This document shows positions 11,700 through 25,787 of a DNA stretch of 64,000 bases, in pieces. The notes under the pieces are model-generated. The model saw only the letters and a program-made list of their open reading frames with translations, was not told the origin of the DNA and did not search any database. How positions within the stretch are numbered: position 1 is the first letter of the stretch; each line of letters begins with the position of its first letter. This stretch comes from Chlorokybus atmophyticus (taxonomy: Eukaryota; Streptophyta; Chlorokybophyceae; Chlorokybales; Chlorokybaceae): the NCBI GenBank assembly GCA_009103225.1, contig RHPI01002656.1, positions 61,565 to 125,564 of the forward strand, given 5' to 3'. The position numbers and the translations under genes were made by a program.

Positions 11700-14354
11700 T
11701 ATACACAAAAGTTGTTTCATACTGTACTACTGCAGGCGTGCGCGCGTGTGTGTGTCCTGCTTGTGTGCGTGTGCTGTTTGTGTGCATGCTAGTGGCGTGA
11801 TAGTGCGTGCAAGGGTGTTTGCGAAAGCAGGCTAGGATTCAGAGCAGGTTGTGGACAAGAGAAGAGACACGAAGGTTACGCATTAAGACCTGGATGCAAT
11901 GGCTTATGTACGTATATGTATGTGTTGCTTGACATGACTCCTGTAGCTGCATGCCTTCATGCGGTGACCATGCTGCCCAAATACGCTTTCAAGCTCTGTA
12001 CTGGGCTTTACATTCAAACATTATGCAAGCGGTCACAAGCGCCATGAGGCATTTTGTCATGTGCTTGCCAACTACAGCAATATACCCGACCATACTCCTG
12101 CGCCTAGTGACTCAGCTCTCAGCCGCTGTGTTGGCCATGTTGGTCAGCAGCGAGACCTTAACAACATCACACAGCATCAAGGTCTACCTCAATGGTGGGG
12201 TTGAAGGCAAGGGCAGGAAGCACATCAGAGGCGGCAGGGCGCCGGAGGCAGGTTGGGGTGTTGGGTGCAAGGAGGGGAAGGAGAGAGGTTCTTGTATCAG
12301 CGGGGTTTACGTGTAGGCAAGAAGTTGCTTCTGTTGGTTTAGGCAATGTGCGCACATGGGCAGGTGTGCACATGGCTGATGACTTGGGGACCACACGGCC
12401 TTCCATGTTTGACAGGGTGTTGCCCGGTGAACATTTCGTCATTCTAAGCCGCGTTCGTGGCTACCGCCAAAGGCGGCTAATTCTTTTGCTAGTCCTTGTG
12501 TAAGGAACAGCTAAAGCATTTCCATTTTTTGGCAGTAGCCACGGAAGAGGCTTTGCGAAGTTTCCTCGTGGGAACGCATCAGTTGTTGTGGAAGGTTGGA
12601 AAGGCTATAGCTAGGAAAGAAGCCTTGGCTATTTTTTCCATGGCAAATGCCCATCTTTGCTTCAGGGTGTTTGGCTTAGCGCTTACATGTAATGTGCATG
12701 CAATGCGATCTGCGCACTGCTGCGGTTGCACATACAAGTCACGGCAATATCCTGCGACGGACAATTTGTAAGGTAAGGCACAAGCTCAGGCTCAGGCCCA
12801 GGCCCTGTGGGCAGGCATTGATCTTGTTGTATGCCCATTTGCATATTTAATGAGGTGGGCAGCAGAGTACTTGTAATGAGTATACCATAGAAACACGTAC
12901 ACCGATATTTTGTCCAAAACATAATTACTATAAGCCATAGATTAAAATTGTAATTATTAAATCGAGGCCATACTGGCTACAAGGTCAATGCAATTAATTG
13001 AAAGACCCAACATATAAGGGACGTTAACGTTAATGTTATATCGAATTAATTTGATATAACATTCATCCATAAATATAGCTCAGACCGAAATGTATGTGGC
13101 GCTACAGCAATCGAGCCCGGTGATCGCATGCTTTTCGGAGCTTGATGATGTGTACACATGCGGACGGAACGCGCATGTAGCAACGTGTGAGTATGCAACA
13201 TGTTGCATGTGCCTAACATTTTAAGGATTAATATACACATCAGTGTACGTGCAAATACGCGCCATAAGCATTAATTTACTTGATATGACATGCTGCTAAC
13301 GTAGCAATTCTCATATGCATAGAATTGCATATCAGTCTGCGCTTCGCATGATTCGCAATCCAAATCAAGTTTATAGCGGCAGAGGTGTGCTGTTGTAAAT
13401 GCTTTTGGTTTCAGCATTATCAACTTAAGTCGAATCAATGCAAATTTCTGCTTGCAACAACATCAATCGACCATGACATAACGAATGTTATTGACTTGCA
13501 GGCATTGTCTGTAATCGATATGTTATGGATGTCCACACTCGCACATTGATATGTTAGTAAGTCTTAAAAGGTTAAACTGTTGCGCATTGCATGACATATG
13601 CCGTTATGCTGATCAAAAATAAAAGGTGTGCAATGGGTGGTAGATGAATGCAAGAGCGTTTGCATCATGCTAGCTGCATATATGATTGTGATGGTGCAAT
13701 AGTATTAAATAATATCAACCAAGTAATGTTCAACAAGACATTTAAATATATGCTTACCAGCAATACCAGTAGGGTCCACTGATGAGTACAAGCTTGTCTA
13801 TCGTACTTATGCGAATACAATTCCCTTTACCCCCCCTCCCCCCTAGAAGGAATATAAAATCATTAGGGGGTGTTGTAATAGAGCTGCTTAATGCCCGTCA
13901 AGGGGTTACATTTAAAGCCCCCCCGCGAAAATGATTGGGGATGTTGTAATAGGGGGTCGATTCGCACAAATACGGTTTTATTCATTGCAACACGAACCCT
14001 GCTGTTATGAGTCATGATAAATTGACTTTGTTTACCCTATCTGCAACTGTGCCACTGGGCGATTGACTGCGCGGTCCTCATGGGTCCAAGTTTGATAAGT
14101 TATCAATGACAACGGTTGCTGACAGGCCAACACCCCCGCCGTGAGGACCTCACGTGCCTCACACGTCACGGCGCCTACCACCCAGCCAACAGGTGGTTGT
14201 CAACACTCGCGGCAGAGCGTCGGAGAGACAGTCGTTGCAGACTGTTGCTGACAAGCAACGACATTACATCACTCACCCGTACACTGTCCCAGTCCTCCCC
14301 CGCCCATCCCTTCCCCTCCTCCTCCTCCTCACTGGGTTTTAGCCTCCCCCCCTC
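11700..14354. other. Gene-poor, partly AT-rich intergenic region
   Basis: Scattered short frames with no recognisable product. Base composition shifts to AT-rich at about 12840-14060. It contains a near-perfect 32-bp palindrome (13032-13063) and a C/G-tract element: a C-rich run at 13831-13845, then two related words, ATTAGGGGGTGTTGTAATAG (13863-13882) and ATTGGGGATGTTGTAATAGG (13934-13953), about 71 bp apart. TG-rich simple sequence lies near 11735-11790. The last 250 bp are presumably the carbonic anhydrase promoter and 5' UTR. Confidence 0.5.
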
Positions 14355-15960
14355 ATGCAGCCGGCGGCGGCGGCGCAGGTGCTAAAGCCCGTGAAGGCTA
14401 GCTGGCGTCCCGTCGAGATGGGCGGGCCTCAGCCGCCGCGTCCTGTTGGCGAGGGAGGGTCGCAGACGGTGAAGGATGAGCTGTTCGCCAATAACCGGTT
14501 GTGGGCGGAAGCTATTAGGAAGGCGGACCCGACGTTCTTTGATAGACTCGCATTGGGGCAGTCGCCTGAGATACTATGGATCGGGTGAGTGAATGTGTAG
14601 GGGATGGTCTTGGGGTGGGGTGGGGTGGGGTTAATTGTGTGATTGTGACAGATGTACCATCTGTGGTGAATTGTTTCTTGAGTTTGCTGGAGTGTCTGAT
14701 GCAGGTTTGTGTTGCGTTCGATTTGAGCTAATATTTAGGGATTGTTAGGAAGATGGTTGCCAGATATTTTGTCTGAGAGTTGTTTCAGATTGACAATCAA
14801 CACACTTGAACAGTTACGCACGATCGTTGGTCCAACATCTATTGTTTAACCTGACGCGAAACAGATGAAGTGAATGCCAGGCTCAGTGAGTTTCGGTGTG
14901 TCAATCCTTGTCAAAAGACATCAGCTTGTTACGCGTCACCTTGCCAGGGACTACCACGAGTTGTATGGTTGTGATCGACCAATCCAACATGGATAGCCTG
15001 TCAAAATTGTGGTTGTAAATTGTCGTGTGTGCAGGTGTTCCGACAGCAGGATGCCTGCAGAGGACCTGATTGGCAAGATGCCCGGTGAGGTGTTTGTGCA
15101 CCGTAACGTGGCGAACGTGGTCGTGCACACGGACTTCAACTGCCTGTCCGTCCTCGAGTATGCCGTCAAGGCCCTCAAGGTCAAGCACATCGTCGTCTGT
15201 GGACACTACTCGTGCGGAGGCGTCAAAGCATCCATGGAAGACACATCCGTAAGAACATGAACCATGCTAATTGTTGTTGTGTTTGTTGCAGTTGTTGTTT
15301 TGTTGGCATGGCATATGTTGTTGTTGCCATGTGACACAACAACAAGTAGACTTGTGGTTGAGGTACTGTGATTTCCTTAGATGATAGCTATGACAGTTGT
15401 TGTTGTGCTTATGCGACACAGTACAACAGTATACTCATTGTGTCACCACTGACGTTGCCACTGCCACAGGTTGGGCTTGTGGACAACTGGCTCCGGCACA
15501 TCCGCGACGTGCGTGTCAAGTACGACAGTGAGCTTGAGCAGTATGCCAGCGGGGGCGGAAATGCCGCGGACAAGATGTGCGAGCTCAACGTCATTGAACA
15601 GGTAGAAAGACCCACACACAACCCACACACAACAAACACACACAGCGAGAGTGAGAGAGGGAGAGAGAGAGAGTGAGAGGGAGGGAGGGAGGGAGAGAGG
15701 GAGAGGGAGACTTACACTCTGCTATGTTTCAACAGGTTAAGAACGTGTGCAGCACAACGATAGTGCAGAACGCATGGCGGGACAACCAGGACCTGACGGT
15801 GTACGGTTGGATCTACAACCTCAAGGACGGTCTTTTGAACGACCTGGGCGTCTGCATGCACGCCGCCTCCGACATCCCCAAGCAGTACCGCATGGCCGTC
15901 ACCAGCTCCCTCAAGGCCGGCTCGGTTACCAAGTCCTCGCACGATGACCACGGCCACTAG
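14355..15960 (+). CDS. Beta-carbonic anhydrase
   Basis: Zinc enzyme for reversible CO2 hydration. Exons 14355-14584, 15035-15248, 15470-15601 and 15736-15960 total 801 nt, 266 residues. Zinc and active-site residues are present: Cys and the Asp-Arg dyad in [11 protein letters not shown], and His and Cys in [17 protein letters not shown] and [14 protein letters not shown] are also typical. The N-terminus lacks a convincing organelle leader, so a cytosolic enzyme is the simplest reading. The C-terminus is extended by a His-rich tail SSHDDHGH before TAG. Remarkably, the same frame continues after the TAG with HAHHDTKATSAR and then TGA. The tail may therefore have been shortened by a recent nonsense change, be read through, or contain a sequencing error. 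Intron 3 carries a GA-rich tract. Confidence 0.95.
15647..15708 (+). repeat. GA/GGGA-rich purine tract in carbonic anhydrase intron 3
   Basis: Mixed GAGA and GAGGGAGG repeats occupy much of the short intron 15602-15735, just upstream of the 3' splice region. All purine on the sense strand. Confidence 0.9.
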
Positions 15961-16951
15961 CACGCCCACCATGACACCAAGGCCACGTCCGCAAGGTGAA
16001 CGGGCGCAGGCAAAGTGAGGTAAAATTCTGCCGTGTGAGCTGCTCGGCAGCAACTGGCGGTGCCTGTCAGGTGCGACACAACAAGTAGGCATTTTGTGTA
16101 CTTGTTCTTGATCATTGGGGAATGGACCATGTATTCCCCAGGCGATGATAGTGATGTAGCAGTAGTTGCATTGGCTTCCTTGCGGTCCTGTAGACTGACT
16201 GCACAAAGAAGAAGCATGCATTGCATGCTTCAGTTATGCTTGCAGGTAATTGAAGTACATGCCCTGAGTATGATACAACATAGGCGCTTGTGCAAAACTG
16301 CTGGCATCTGTCACTACGCACCACAAGATCTGTCAAGACCACAACGCATGCAAGCAATTGCCATTCAAGCAAGCACATAATAACTGAGTACTGATAGGAG
16401 CATCCTACTAAGCATCTTACTTTATCACCTACACATCGTCCCTTGGACCCCAAACAACACAAGCTGTATGAAATTCAACCTGACCTGGCATTGCTGGATT
16501 TGTTGGCCGCTTGCATTCACAACGTCCTATGTACTCATGTTGCAAACTACTTACTTGACATGGAACGTAACTGCCTACAGAGGTTATATGTGTGTAGGAC
16601 GAAGAAAGCTGTGACAGTGGTACTGCGCAGTCGGCCACCAACTGCGCGTACTCATCCGCTCTGGCTGCTGCTTGCCCACGCAACCCACCATTTACAACCT
16701 TTCAGCATAACACAATCAATTCAATTCAACCAATACTCATCTCATACCATATTGAGTTGCATTGCCCTAATAATGCACAAGCACACGTGCTAACATCCAA
16801 CCAAAGGCATGAGTATCAACATGAGCTTTGGGCAGCACCAGGATACTCCGCAGCAGCAATATGAAAGCAGTACCTGCAAAAGGGATGCCTGTGTGCCGCT
16901 GGATCCTTGTAACAGTACGTAGAGGGAGATAACCAAGGCAGGGCAAAATGG
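15961..16951. other. Convergent intergenic region between carbonic anhydrase and rlmN
   Basis: The first 40 bases contain the His-rich frame that follows the carbonic anhydrase TAG. Beyond that I see no exon with family similarity, RNA gene or repeat on either strand. Confidence 0.5.
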
Positions 16952-19911
<2,960 letters not shown>

Positions 19912-20084
19912 GCCTGCAATTTTGGACTGCGTGCGTAGAAATTCATTTCGTTTGGCTGCCCTGCTGGTTTTCAACTGGCGGACTGTTTAAGAATTCAAAG
20001 CTCAATTTGAGCTCAGCTGTGAGCAGGCAGTGGTGGCGGTGGCGGCGGGCGGAGGGGGAGGGGGAGGAGGGGAAGGAGGAGGAG
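19912..20084. promoter_or_regulatory. Short divergent promoter between rlmN (-) and tubulin acetyltransferase (+)
   Basis: If both proposed starts are right, only 173 bp separate the two genes. The space contains a purine-rich GGCGG/GGAGG tract next to the plus-strand ATG. No specific factor site can be defended. Confidence 0.4.
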
Positions 20085-23000
20085 ATGGATATTCCTGGTG
20101 CCAGCGAGGTGCCTGGCATCGTTGGCGCAAGTGGGGAGGCGCGGATCTCCTGCTGGGATGCTGCCCGTCTTGGTCCGTGCCTGTCCTGCCTTCTTGGTTT
20201 TTTCTTGGTTTTTCTATCGTTGTCTGTGTTGCCTGATGTGTGCAATGAGACTGCTCTGTACGCCTGTGAAGTATTGTCTAAGGTTTTTCTATCGTTGTCT
20301 GTGTTGCCTGATGTGTGCAATGAGACTGCTCTGTACGCCTGTGAAGTATTGTCTAAATGCTTGGGCGAGCTGCGGGAGGGATCATGCTCAGGCGTGTCTT
20401 TCCCTGTTGTTGAGTGTTTGGGGACTGGTTATGCTGGCTATGTTGAAGCAGGCGGCAGCAGTGACAGCTGCTGCAAGCTGATGTGATGGAAGCTCAGATT
20501 GTGCGGTACGCTAACAGCTGTCATATTAGATTGCAGCTGTTCTGTTCGAGATGGCTATTTTGGTTGGCCACTGGTAGTCATTATGGTGCTGGCTTTGAAT
20601 TACACTAGTACTCACACAACTTTGTGCTTGATCAATGAGGCGGTGTAGTGGTGTCTACCAAGTGACTGGTTGCGTCCTGCCAGTCTCATCAATACGTTTA
20701 ACACTTGACAAAACTCATTGTGTGCTCATCGTGCAGCCTCATTGACGCGTGAGCAGCAAATAATTATGCGCGACCTCATCGACACGATGGGAGCCTTGTC
20801 GTCACGCGCACAGGTAGCCCACACATTCCATTACGCCTCAACCAAGCTAAATCAAGCATGTAGCTGTTGGCATTCACAGGCTTGATTACTCGCACCGAAC
20901 CACAACTGATTTCCCATTGCGTGTAGAATCTGCCAAAGGTCATAACGGATTTTGCGCGCGTGTGGAGCATGCCGCAGCGGCTGTACCTGGTGGCGGCGCC
21001 CGCGGGAGCCATCCCCGGCGCGCGAGGCAAGAAGGGCGTCAGCATCCTGGGACTGTTGAAGGTCGGACCGAAGAAGCTTTTCATACGAACAAGTAAGAAC
21101 CAGCCTACTGTGTTGTGGTGTGGTAGAGATGTACTGCTGCGGTATGTATACACTGCGTGCGCTGCGCCTGTGTGAGACACTTCTGCTATGCTTTGCATGA
21201 AGAGTTGTACACGGGTCCGGTTTGTTGGACAGCTGCACAAGCGTGTGTATCGCTCGTGTACACATCTCTGCAGCTGCTGATTGTGTCTCAGGATGTGCAA
21301 ACTTTCTGTCAGTCTGCTATTTACCGGTACCAGGCAGCAACATGTAATCACATCTGCTCGGTTGGTTCAAACCTGTAAGCACAAGCAAGCCCGTGTATGA
21401 GGTTCATGTGTTGATGTTTATCTGTCACGGCAGGAGGGCAGGATTTGAAGGAGATTGATCCGCTCTGTGTGTTGGACTTTTACGTCCATGAAAGTCAGCA
21501 GCGGTAATGGGCATGCGCTTGCTAGCGTCATGTGCAGCACGCTTGGGGACTTGCTTACAAGACGCTGCCACGTGCAGGTTGGGACTGGGCCATTATTTGT
21601 TTGAGCACTTTCTGCAACAAGAGAACGTGCATCCTGCAAGTCTCGGGTGAGTTGGCATATGGTTCCAGCTATTTCGTTTGTTTTTTTCTTGCACGCAATA
21701 ACACTTGGCACTTAACGTGTGTCACCGACTTATGTTTGCTTGTTGTGATTGTGTCAGGTATGACAAACCCTCACCAAAGCTGATTGGTTTCATGGCAAAA
21801 CATTACGGGCTCAAGGACTTCGTTCCACAAGTAAGCCCAACAGCACTAGTTCTCGCAGTAGTACATTTGCACTCATTGCGCAATCGCGGCTTGCTGAATA
21901 ATGCTTTATGTGTGTTACAGATGAACCACTTCGTGGTGTACAACAAGTACTGGGAGGTGGCAGGCGAGGCGCGCGGTAGCAAAGGCAACAAGTTGCAACG
22001 GAAGGTGCTTGAAGAGGCGGCGGCATCCTCGCACCGATCAACGCCCAACAATACGCAGAGCAACGGCTTCGCGCGGCCCTCACCAAAGGGTTCTCCCGCG
22101 TTGACTCGCGCATCCTCGTGGTCTTCTTCCAGACCCGCCCAACGCGACGGCGATGCTCCCGCGGGCCAACCGAATGTGGACTACAGGCAAAGGCCACCGG
22201 TGCAAGATGATGAGCCGTCTCCACGCGAGAACTATGCCAACGACGTAGCGTCCCCACACAACAATGCGTACCCGCAGGATGGGTATGATGATGGCAACAA
22301 CAACCCCTATGCACAGTATCCCCAACACGCACGTGATAACCCGCCTGCAGCGTCCAGCAGCAACGGTGCTTATGAAGGCGAGTACAACGCGCACGAGTAC
22401 AATACGCATGCTGAGCCCATGCATTCGACACAACAACAAGGGCGGGGGCAGCCGTACACGAGAGCGGACTCGAGCCAACAACAGATGAGGCCCGGTCCGG
22501 GCCCTACTAGTAATTATTCTTACCCGCAGCAGAATGGACCCAACAGTCATGAACCCGTTCATGACAAGAGGACGAGCAACCTCAAAGCCGCAAACCACAA
22601 CCCGAATTGGGATGCGCAAAGCCGAGCCGATTCGGCGAGAGGCTCCAATTGGGATGCGCAGAGCAACTATAGCCACGCGCCCATGGGACCCCAAAGCTAC
22701 GAGCCTATTTTGGAAAAAAGGTCCAAACAGAATGCACAAGCAGCCAACTGGGATGTGCAGAGTAGTGGCGGCGGGTCCACCTCGTCCTCTGCGGTGCCGC
22801 CACGCTTTGGACGGCGTGCGCAGTTGGGGGCTCCAGAACATGCACGCGCCGCACGAGGAGACCCGTCTGATATACTGCAGAGCAGGGCGTCGTACCGACC
22901 GTACAACACGGAGCCACAATTCGCGGCGGCACCAATGAGACCCACAATCAACACAAGTAGGTCTTGCCAATTGTTGCTGCTGTGTCTCTATCTTTGAGTG

Positions 23001-23601
23001 TGCGAGTGCCCGTTCTGTTTTCTCCATTTCTTGAGAGGGGGGGCCTCAATTGTGCGCGCACGCTCGTGTGTGATACAAGTACATATGTGCATGTGCGCCT
23101 GTATCCAGCATTGACAAGGCTCTATAGCCTAGCACCATCACACATGCGCGTGTCATCGTGTCATCCCAGCACATGCATTACGTGCACAACGAGCTGTCAG
23201 TAACTGCTGAACTGGTTTCGATAACAAGGAGTGTGCAGCTCCAAGCCCCGATGTGCCGCTGATTGGTTATTGTTATGTTGGCTGCAGATCAAAGGGCGGG
23301 CGATGGGCCAGGTCGGCAGTTGCCCTCGCCGGGTGCGCTGTCACGCGACATGGCGGCGGTGAAGCTGGACCACCTCTCCAACGTGCTCTCCCCGCAGCAG
23401 ATGCATGCGATGAGGTCGCAGATAGCGGACAGGCAGCCCGTCAACGGCGACAATGGCGCGACCAACCATAGCGGGATTAGGAAAGGTTCTGCACAGCCCG
23501 CGGCGTTCACACGGCCAGGCAGCCACATGCACACGCCCAACGCGACGTTCAGGACCTCAAACTCGGCACCGACGGATGCACTTAGACACAGGCGGTATTA
23601 G
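20085..23601 (+). CDS. ATAT1: Alpha-tubulin N-acetyltransferase (MEC-17/ATAT1 family) with long Q/N-rich tail
   Basis: Acetylates Lys40 of alpha-tubulin inside microtubules, mainly in cilia. Exons: 20085-20172, 20737-20813, 20927-21092, 21434-21503, 21578-21646, 21758-21830, 21921-22956 and 23288-23601; 1,893 nt, 630 residues. The catalytic domain, residues 1-205, shows the short N-terminal strand, REQQIIMRDLIDTMG, SSRAQNLPKVIT, LLKVGPKKLF, the acetyl-CoA fold segment DPLCVLDFYVHESQQRLGLG, YDKPSPKLIGFMAKHYGL and FVPQMNHFVVY. Residues after 205 form a long low-complexity tail rich in Gln, Asn, Ser, Pro and Tyr, with repeated NWDAQS/NWDVQS words and paired EPVHDKRTSN and EPILEKRSKQN modules. 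A short helical end follows (LDHLSNVLSPQQMHAMRSQI). The first exon is short and the least certain. Intron 1 carries a 75-bp tandem duplication. Confidence 0.93.
20207..20356 (+). repeat. Perfect 75-bp tandem duplication in tubulin acetyltransferase intron 1
   Basis: Copies 20207-20281 and 20282-20356 are base-for-base identical, beginning GGTTTTTCTATCGTTG and ending AAGTATTGTCTAA. The unit length is divisible by three, so open frames run through both copies, but the spliced model places them in an intron. Confidence 0.97.
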
Positions 23602-24594
23602 GCAACCTGGTTGGTGTGGTGACTGTGTTGTGTTGTAGCAGGCTGCTGTTGTAGTGGCAGGCATTGTCATTCTTTATGTCATCACTAATAAGGCGCTGGT
23701 CGATGGTTGGTTCGTGTGTTCATGTCACAACCTTCTTGTACCTACCTGCTGCCATGCTTTGTGCTTGCGCACTCCAATGCTGGCGTGCGTACGTGTGCGT
23801 GTGCGCGTCATTAGCAGTGCCTTGTGATAGTCTGTGCTTGAGGAGGATGGCATAAGCATGCATGGGTAGTGTACGCAGGGCACAAAGAACAGAGCATCAG
23901 TACACGTACACCGAAGAGCAGATCAAAAGCAGTTGCAGCACACTGAGAGTCAATATGCATGCAGCCCCTTTACCCCCCTCTGGCACCGGCACCCCTACAC
24001 ACCAAGACTTGTGATGTTGCTTGCGCCCTTTACTAGACTCAGACCACAGCATGGTTTTGCGTATGTCACCCAACCTAGCGCAAGCAGGTAGTGGTACAAC
24101 TACCACCTGCGTTATCGTCACATCTATTCGCCAACTGAAAAATGTGGGCACGAGACAGCACACGCACATGTGGTAGAGCCTCACATAGTAACGGGATGTG
24201 TACCGACGTATATTATACTTTGCCACCGTCCATGCCTATGTATAGGGTATAGTCATGTTGCACACATGCAGTCGGTGCACAGTAACACAGTAACACTCAA
24301 GCGACCAAGGCAATTCACTTCCATTACACCCAGGCTTGCTGTTAGTAGAGAGAGAGAGATTACACCCAGGGCCACTACTCTATCAGTGACCTATGTGCAA
24401 TGCCGTTGATGAAGCAGGCAGTAGCAGCAAACACCAACCAACCAACCAACCACCCGAGTTGCACAGGTATGTGAATTCTGTGCTTGTTTCCTTGAGGCTT
24501 CGGGTGTGTGAGAGCGAGAGAAAGAGACAGAGAGATAAAGCGCTATTCATGACCGGTGGACAGCAACAGGATTCCCCGCCATGGCCGACGTCAC

Positions 24595-24640
24595 CGTCTT
24601 CAGTGTCCGGCCACAAAGCGTTGGCCGGACACTAAAGACG
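24595..24640. repeat. 18-bp inverted repeat (hairpin) with one mismatch
   Basis: CGTCTTCAGTGTCCGGCC (24595-24612) and GGCCGGACACTAAAGACG (24623-24640) pair with a single mismatch around a 10-nt spacer. No poly-T run follows, and no gene ends here, so a terminator role is not supported. Confidence 0.9.
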
Positions 24641-24848
24641 GTGGATCCGGGATGAGAGAACGACGCTGTTGTCTGGATCGGGATCAGAAGCTCTCCGCCA
24701 ACACACCTGTCACGTGACCTTGGCGGGGTAGCTGGCTGGGTCATCGGCGGTGGCGGCGAGGTTGGCGGCAGGGTTCGCTGCGTGAGTGGACTTGAGTGTC
24801 TGTCGAGAGCTGTGGTACGACACGCGGACACTGGTAGCGCAGACGTAG

Positions 24849-25012
24849 ATGCACATCCACGCCCGCAAGCACACACATACACCCACGAGAGCGCACTCCC
24901 GCCCACCCACCCACCCACCCACGCACGCACGCACGCACGTACGCAGACGCACATACCCGCACACGCATATACACACATACACACACGCACGTGCACGCGC
25001 ACGCACCCATAC
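24849..25012 (+). repeat. AC-rich simple-sequence block
   Basis: Interspersed ACACAC, CCCACCCACCCACC and CGCACGCACGCA words form a pyrimidine/purine alternating block about 300-140 bp upstream of the LRRC23-like start. Open frames through it are repeat artefacts. Confidence 0.8.
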
Positions 25013-25154
25013 ACCTCCAATCGTAAACGCTGGTTGACATACGCACATACGGACAAACGCGCAAAGCATGTTGCTTGTCACACAGACTAAAATCCTCAAC
25101 CTATAAATCACTGTTTCCAGTACACCATACAAGGGCGGACTCACCAGTGTTCAT

Positions 25155-25752
25155 ATGGAAAAGACCGATGGAGAAGAAGGTGAGCAGATCACCAAAAGCA
25201 CGTGAGAAACCTCAATACATCTAATATAGTAGTAGTAGCCATAGCTGCACCATTAGCAACGCACCCTGTCGTTCATGTTATACAATACCACATTATTTGC
25301 AACAACAAACTGTGGCGCTGATATTGTTGTTGCGGTGCCGGCACACGCAGCCGCAGAGATGTCGTCGCTGATAACCAAGGGCCTATCCAACATCGGTCCT
25401 ACCGCAAACGGCACAGGCTTGGCTTATCTCAACCTCAAGTGCGTGCCTATATGTTACGTCATGCAGTTGTTATGCCGATTCGAACTTGATCTGCTGTGTG
25501 ACGATGTTGGTTTCGTCTCAGTCTCAGCAGTAACAACCTCAAGTCACTGCCTTCCCTCGCTTCCTACCACCACCTCCAATCCGTAAGCATACACGCATCA
25601 ATTCTCCTTCCCTCCCTCCAACACGAGCAAATAGCACAACAACAACAACAACAACAACCACACCAGGTGGACGTCTCCCACAACGCCCTCACCAGCCTCT
25701 CCCCCCTAACCTCCCTTCCCCACCTCGCCTCCATCACCGCAACCGACAACAA
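25155..25752 (+). CDS. LRRC23-like leucine-rich-repeat protein, first four exons only (3' truncated)
   Basis: LRRC23 is a radial-spoke-associated ciliary protein in animals. Exons: 25155-25179, 25351-25438, 25528-25582 and 25667-25752 join in phase, giving 84 codons and ending mid-codon at an AACAA|GTACGC donor. After a short acidic N-terminus (MEKTDGEEAAEMSSLITKGL) come LRR units: YLNLNSNNLKSLPSLASYHH, LQSVDVSHNALTSLSPL, then LPHLASITATDNK. Order and spacing follow the N-terminal part of LRRC23, but general LRR similarity cannot prove orthology. The gene is cut 35 bp later by an N (25787) followed by a segment copied from elsewhere in the window. All later repeats are absent, most likely through misassembly rather than mutation. 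Confidence 0.72.
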
Positions 25753-25786
25753 GTACGCAAACCCCTCCCCCCCTCCCCACCCCCCA

Positions 25787-25787
25787 N
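25787..25787. other. Single N at a sequence discontinuity
   Basis: The only unknown base here falls exactly where C-rich intron sequence of the LRRC23-like gene stops and the 3,784-bp duplicated segment begins. It reads as a join placeholder rather than a miscalled base. Confidence 0.85.

Larger units (their letters stand above)
23602..25154. other. Intergenic region between tubulin acetyltransferase and LRRC23-like gene
   Basis: No exon is recognised. It contains a GA run near 24349-24358, a CCAA run at 24432-24451, an 18-bp hairpin at 24595-24640, and AC/CACGC-rich simple sequence at about 24849-25012. The 3' part presumably includes the promoter of the LRRC23-like gene. Confidence 0.5.

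Noticed and set aside
15958-15960. Reassigned TAG (Gln) code, as in some ulvophyte algae
   Set aside because: TAG terminates the HDA14-like, heme oxygenase and acetyltransferase genes at the expected protein ends.
22080-23027. 945-nt minus-strand frame (315 codons)
   Set aside because: Antisense to the CA/GC-biased tail exon of the tubulin acetyltransferase; no domain, and the sense strand is well supported.
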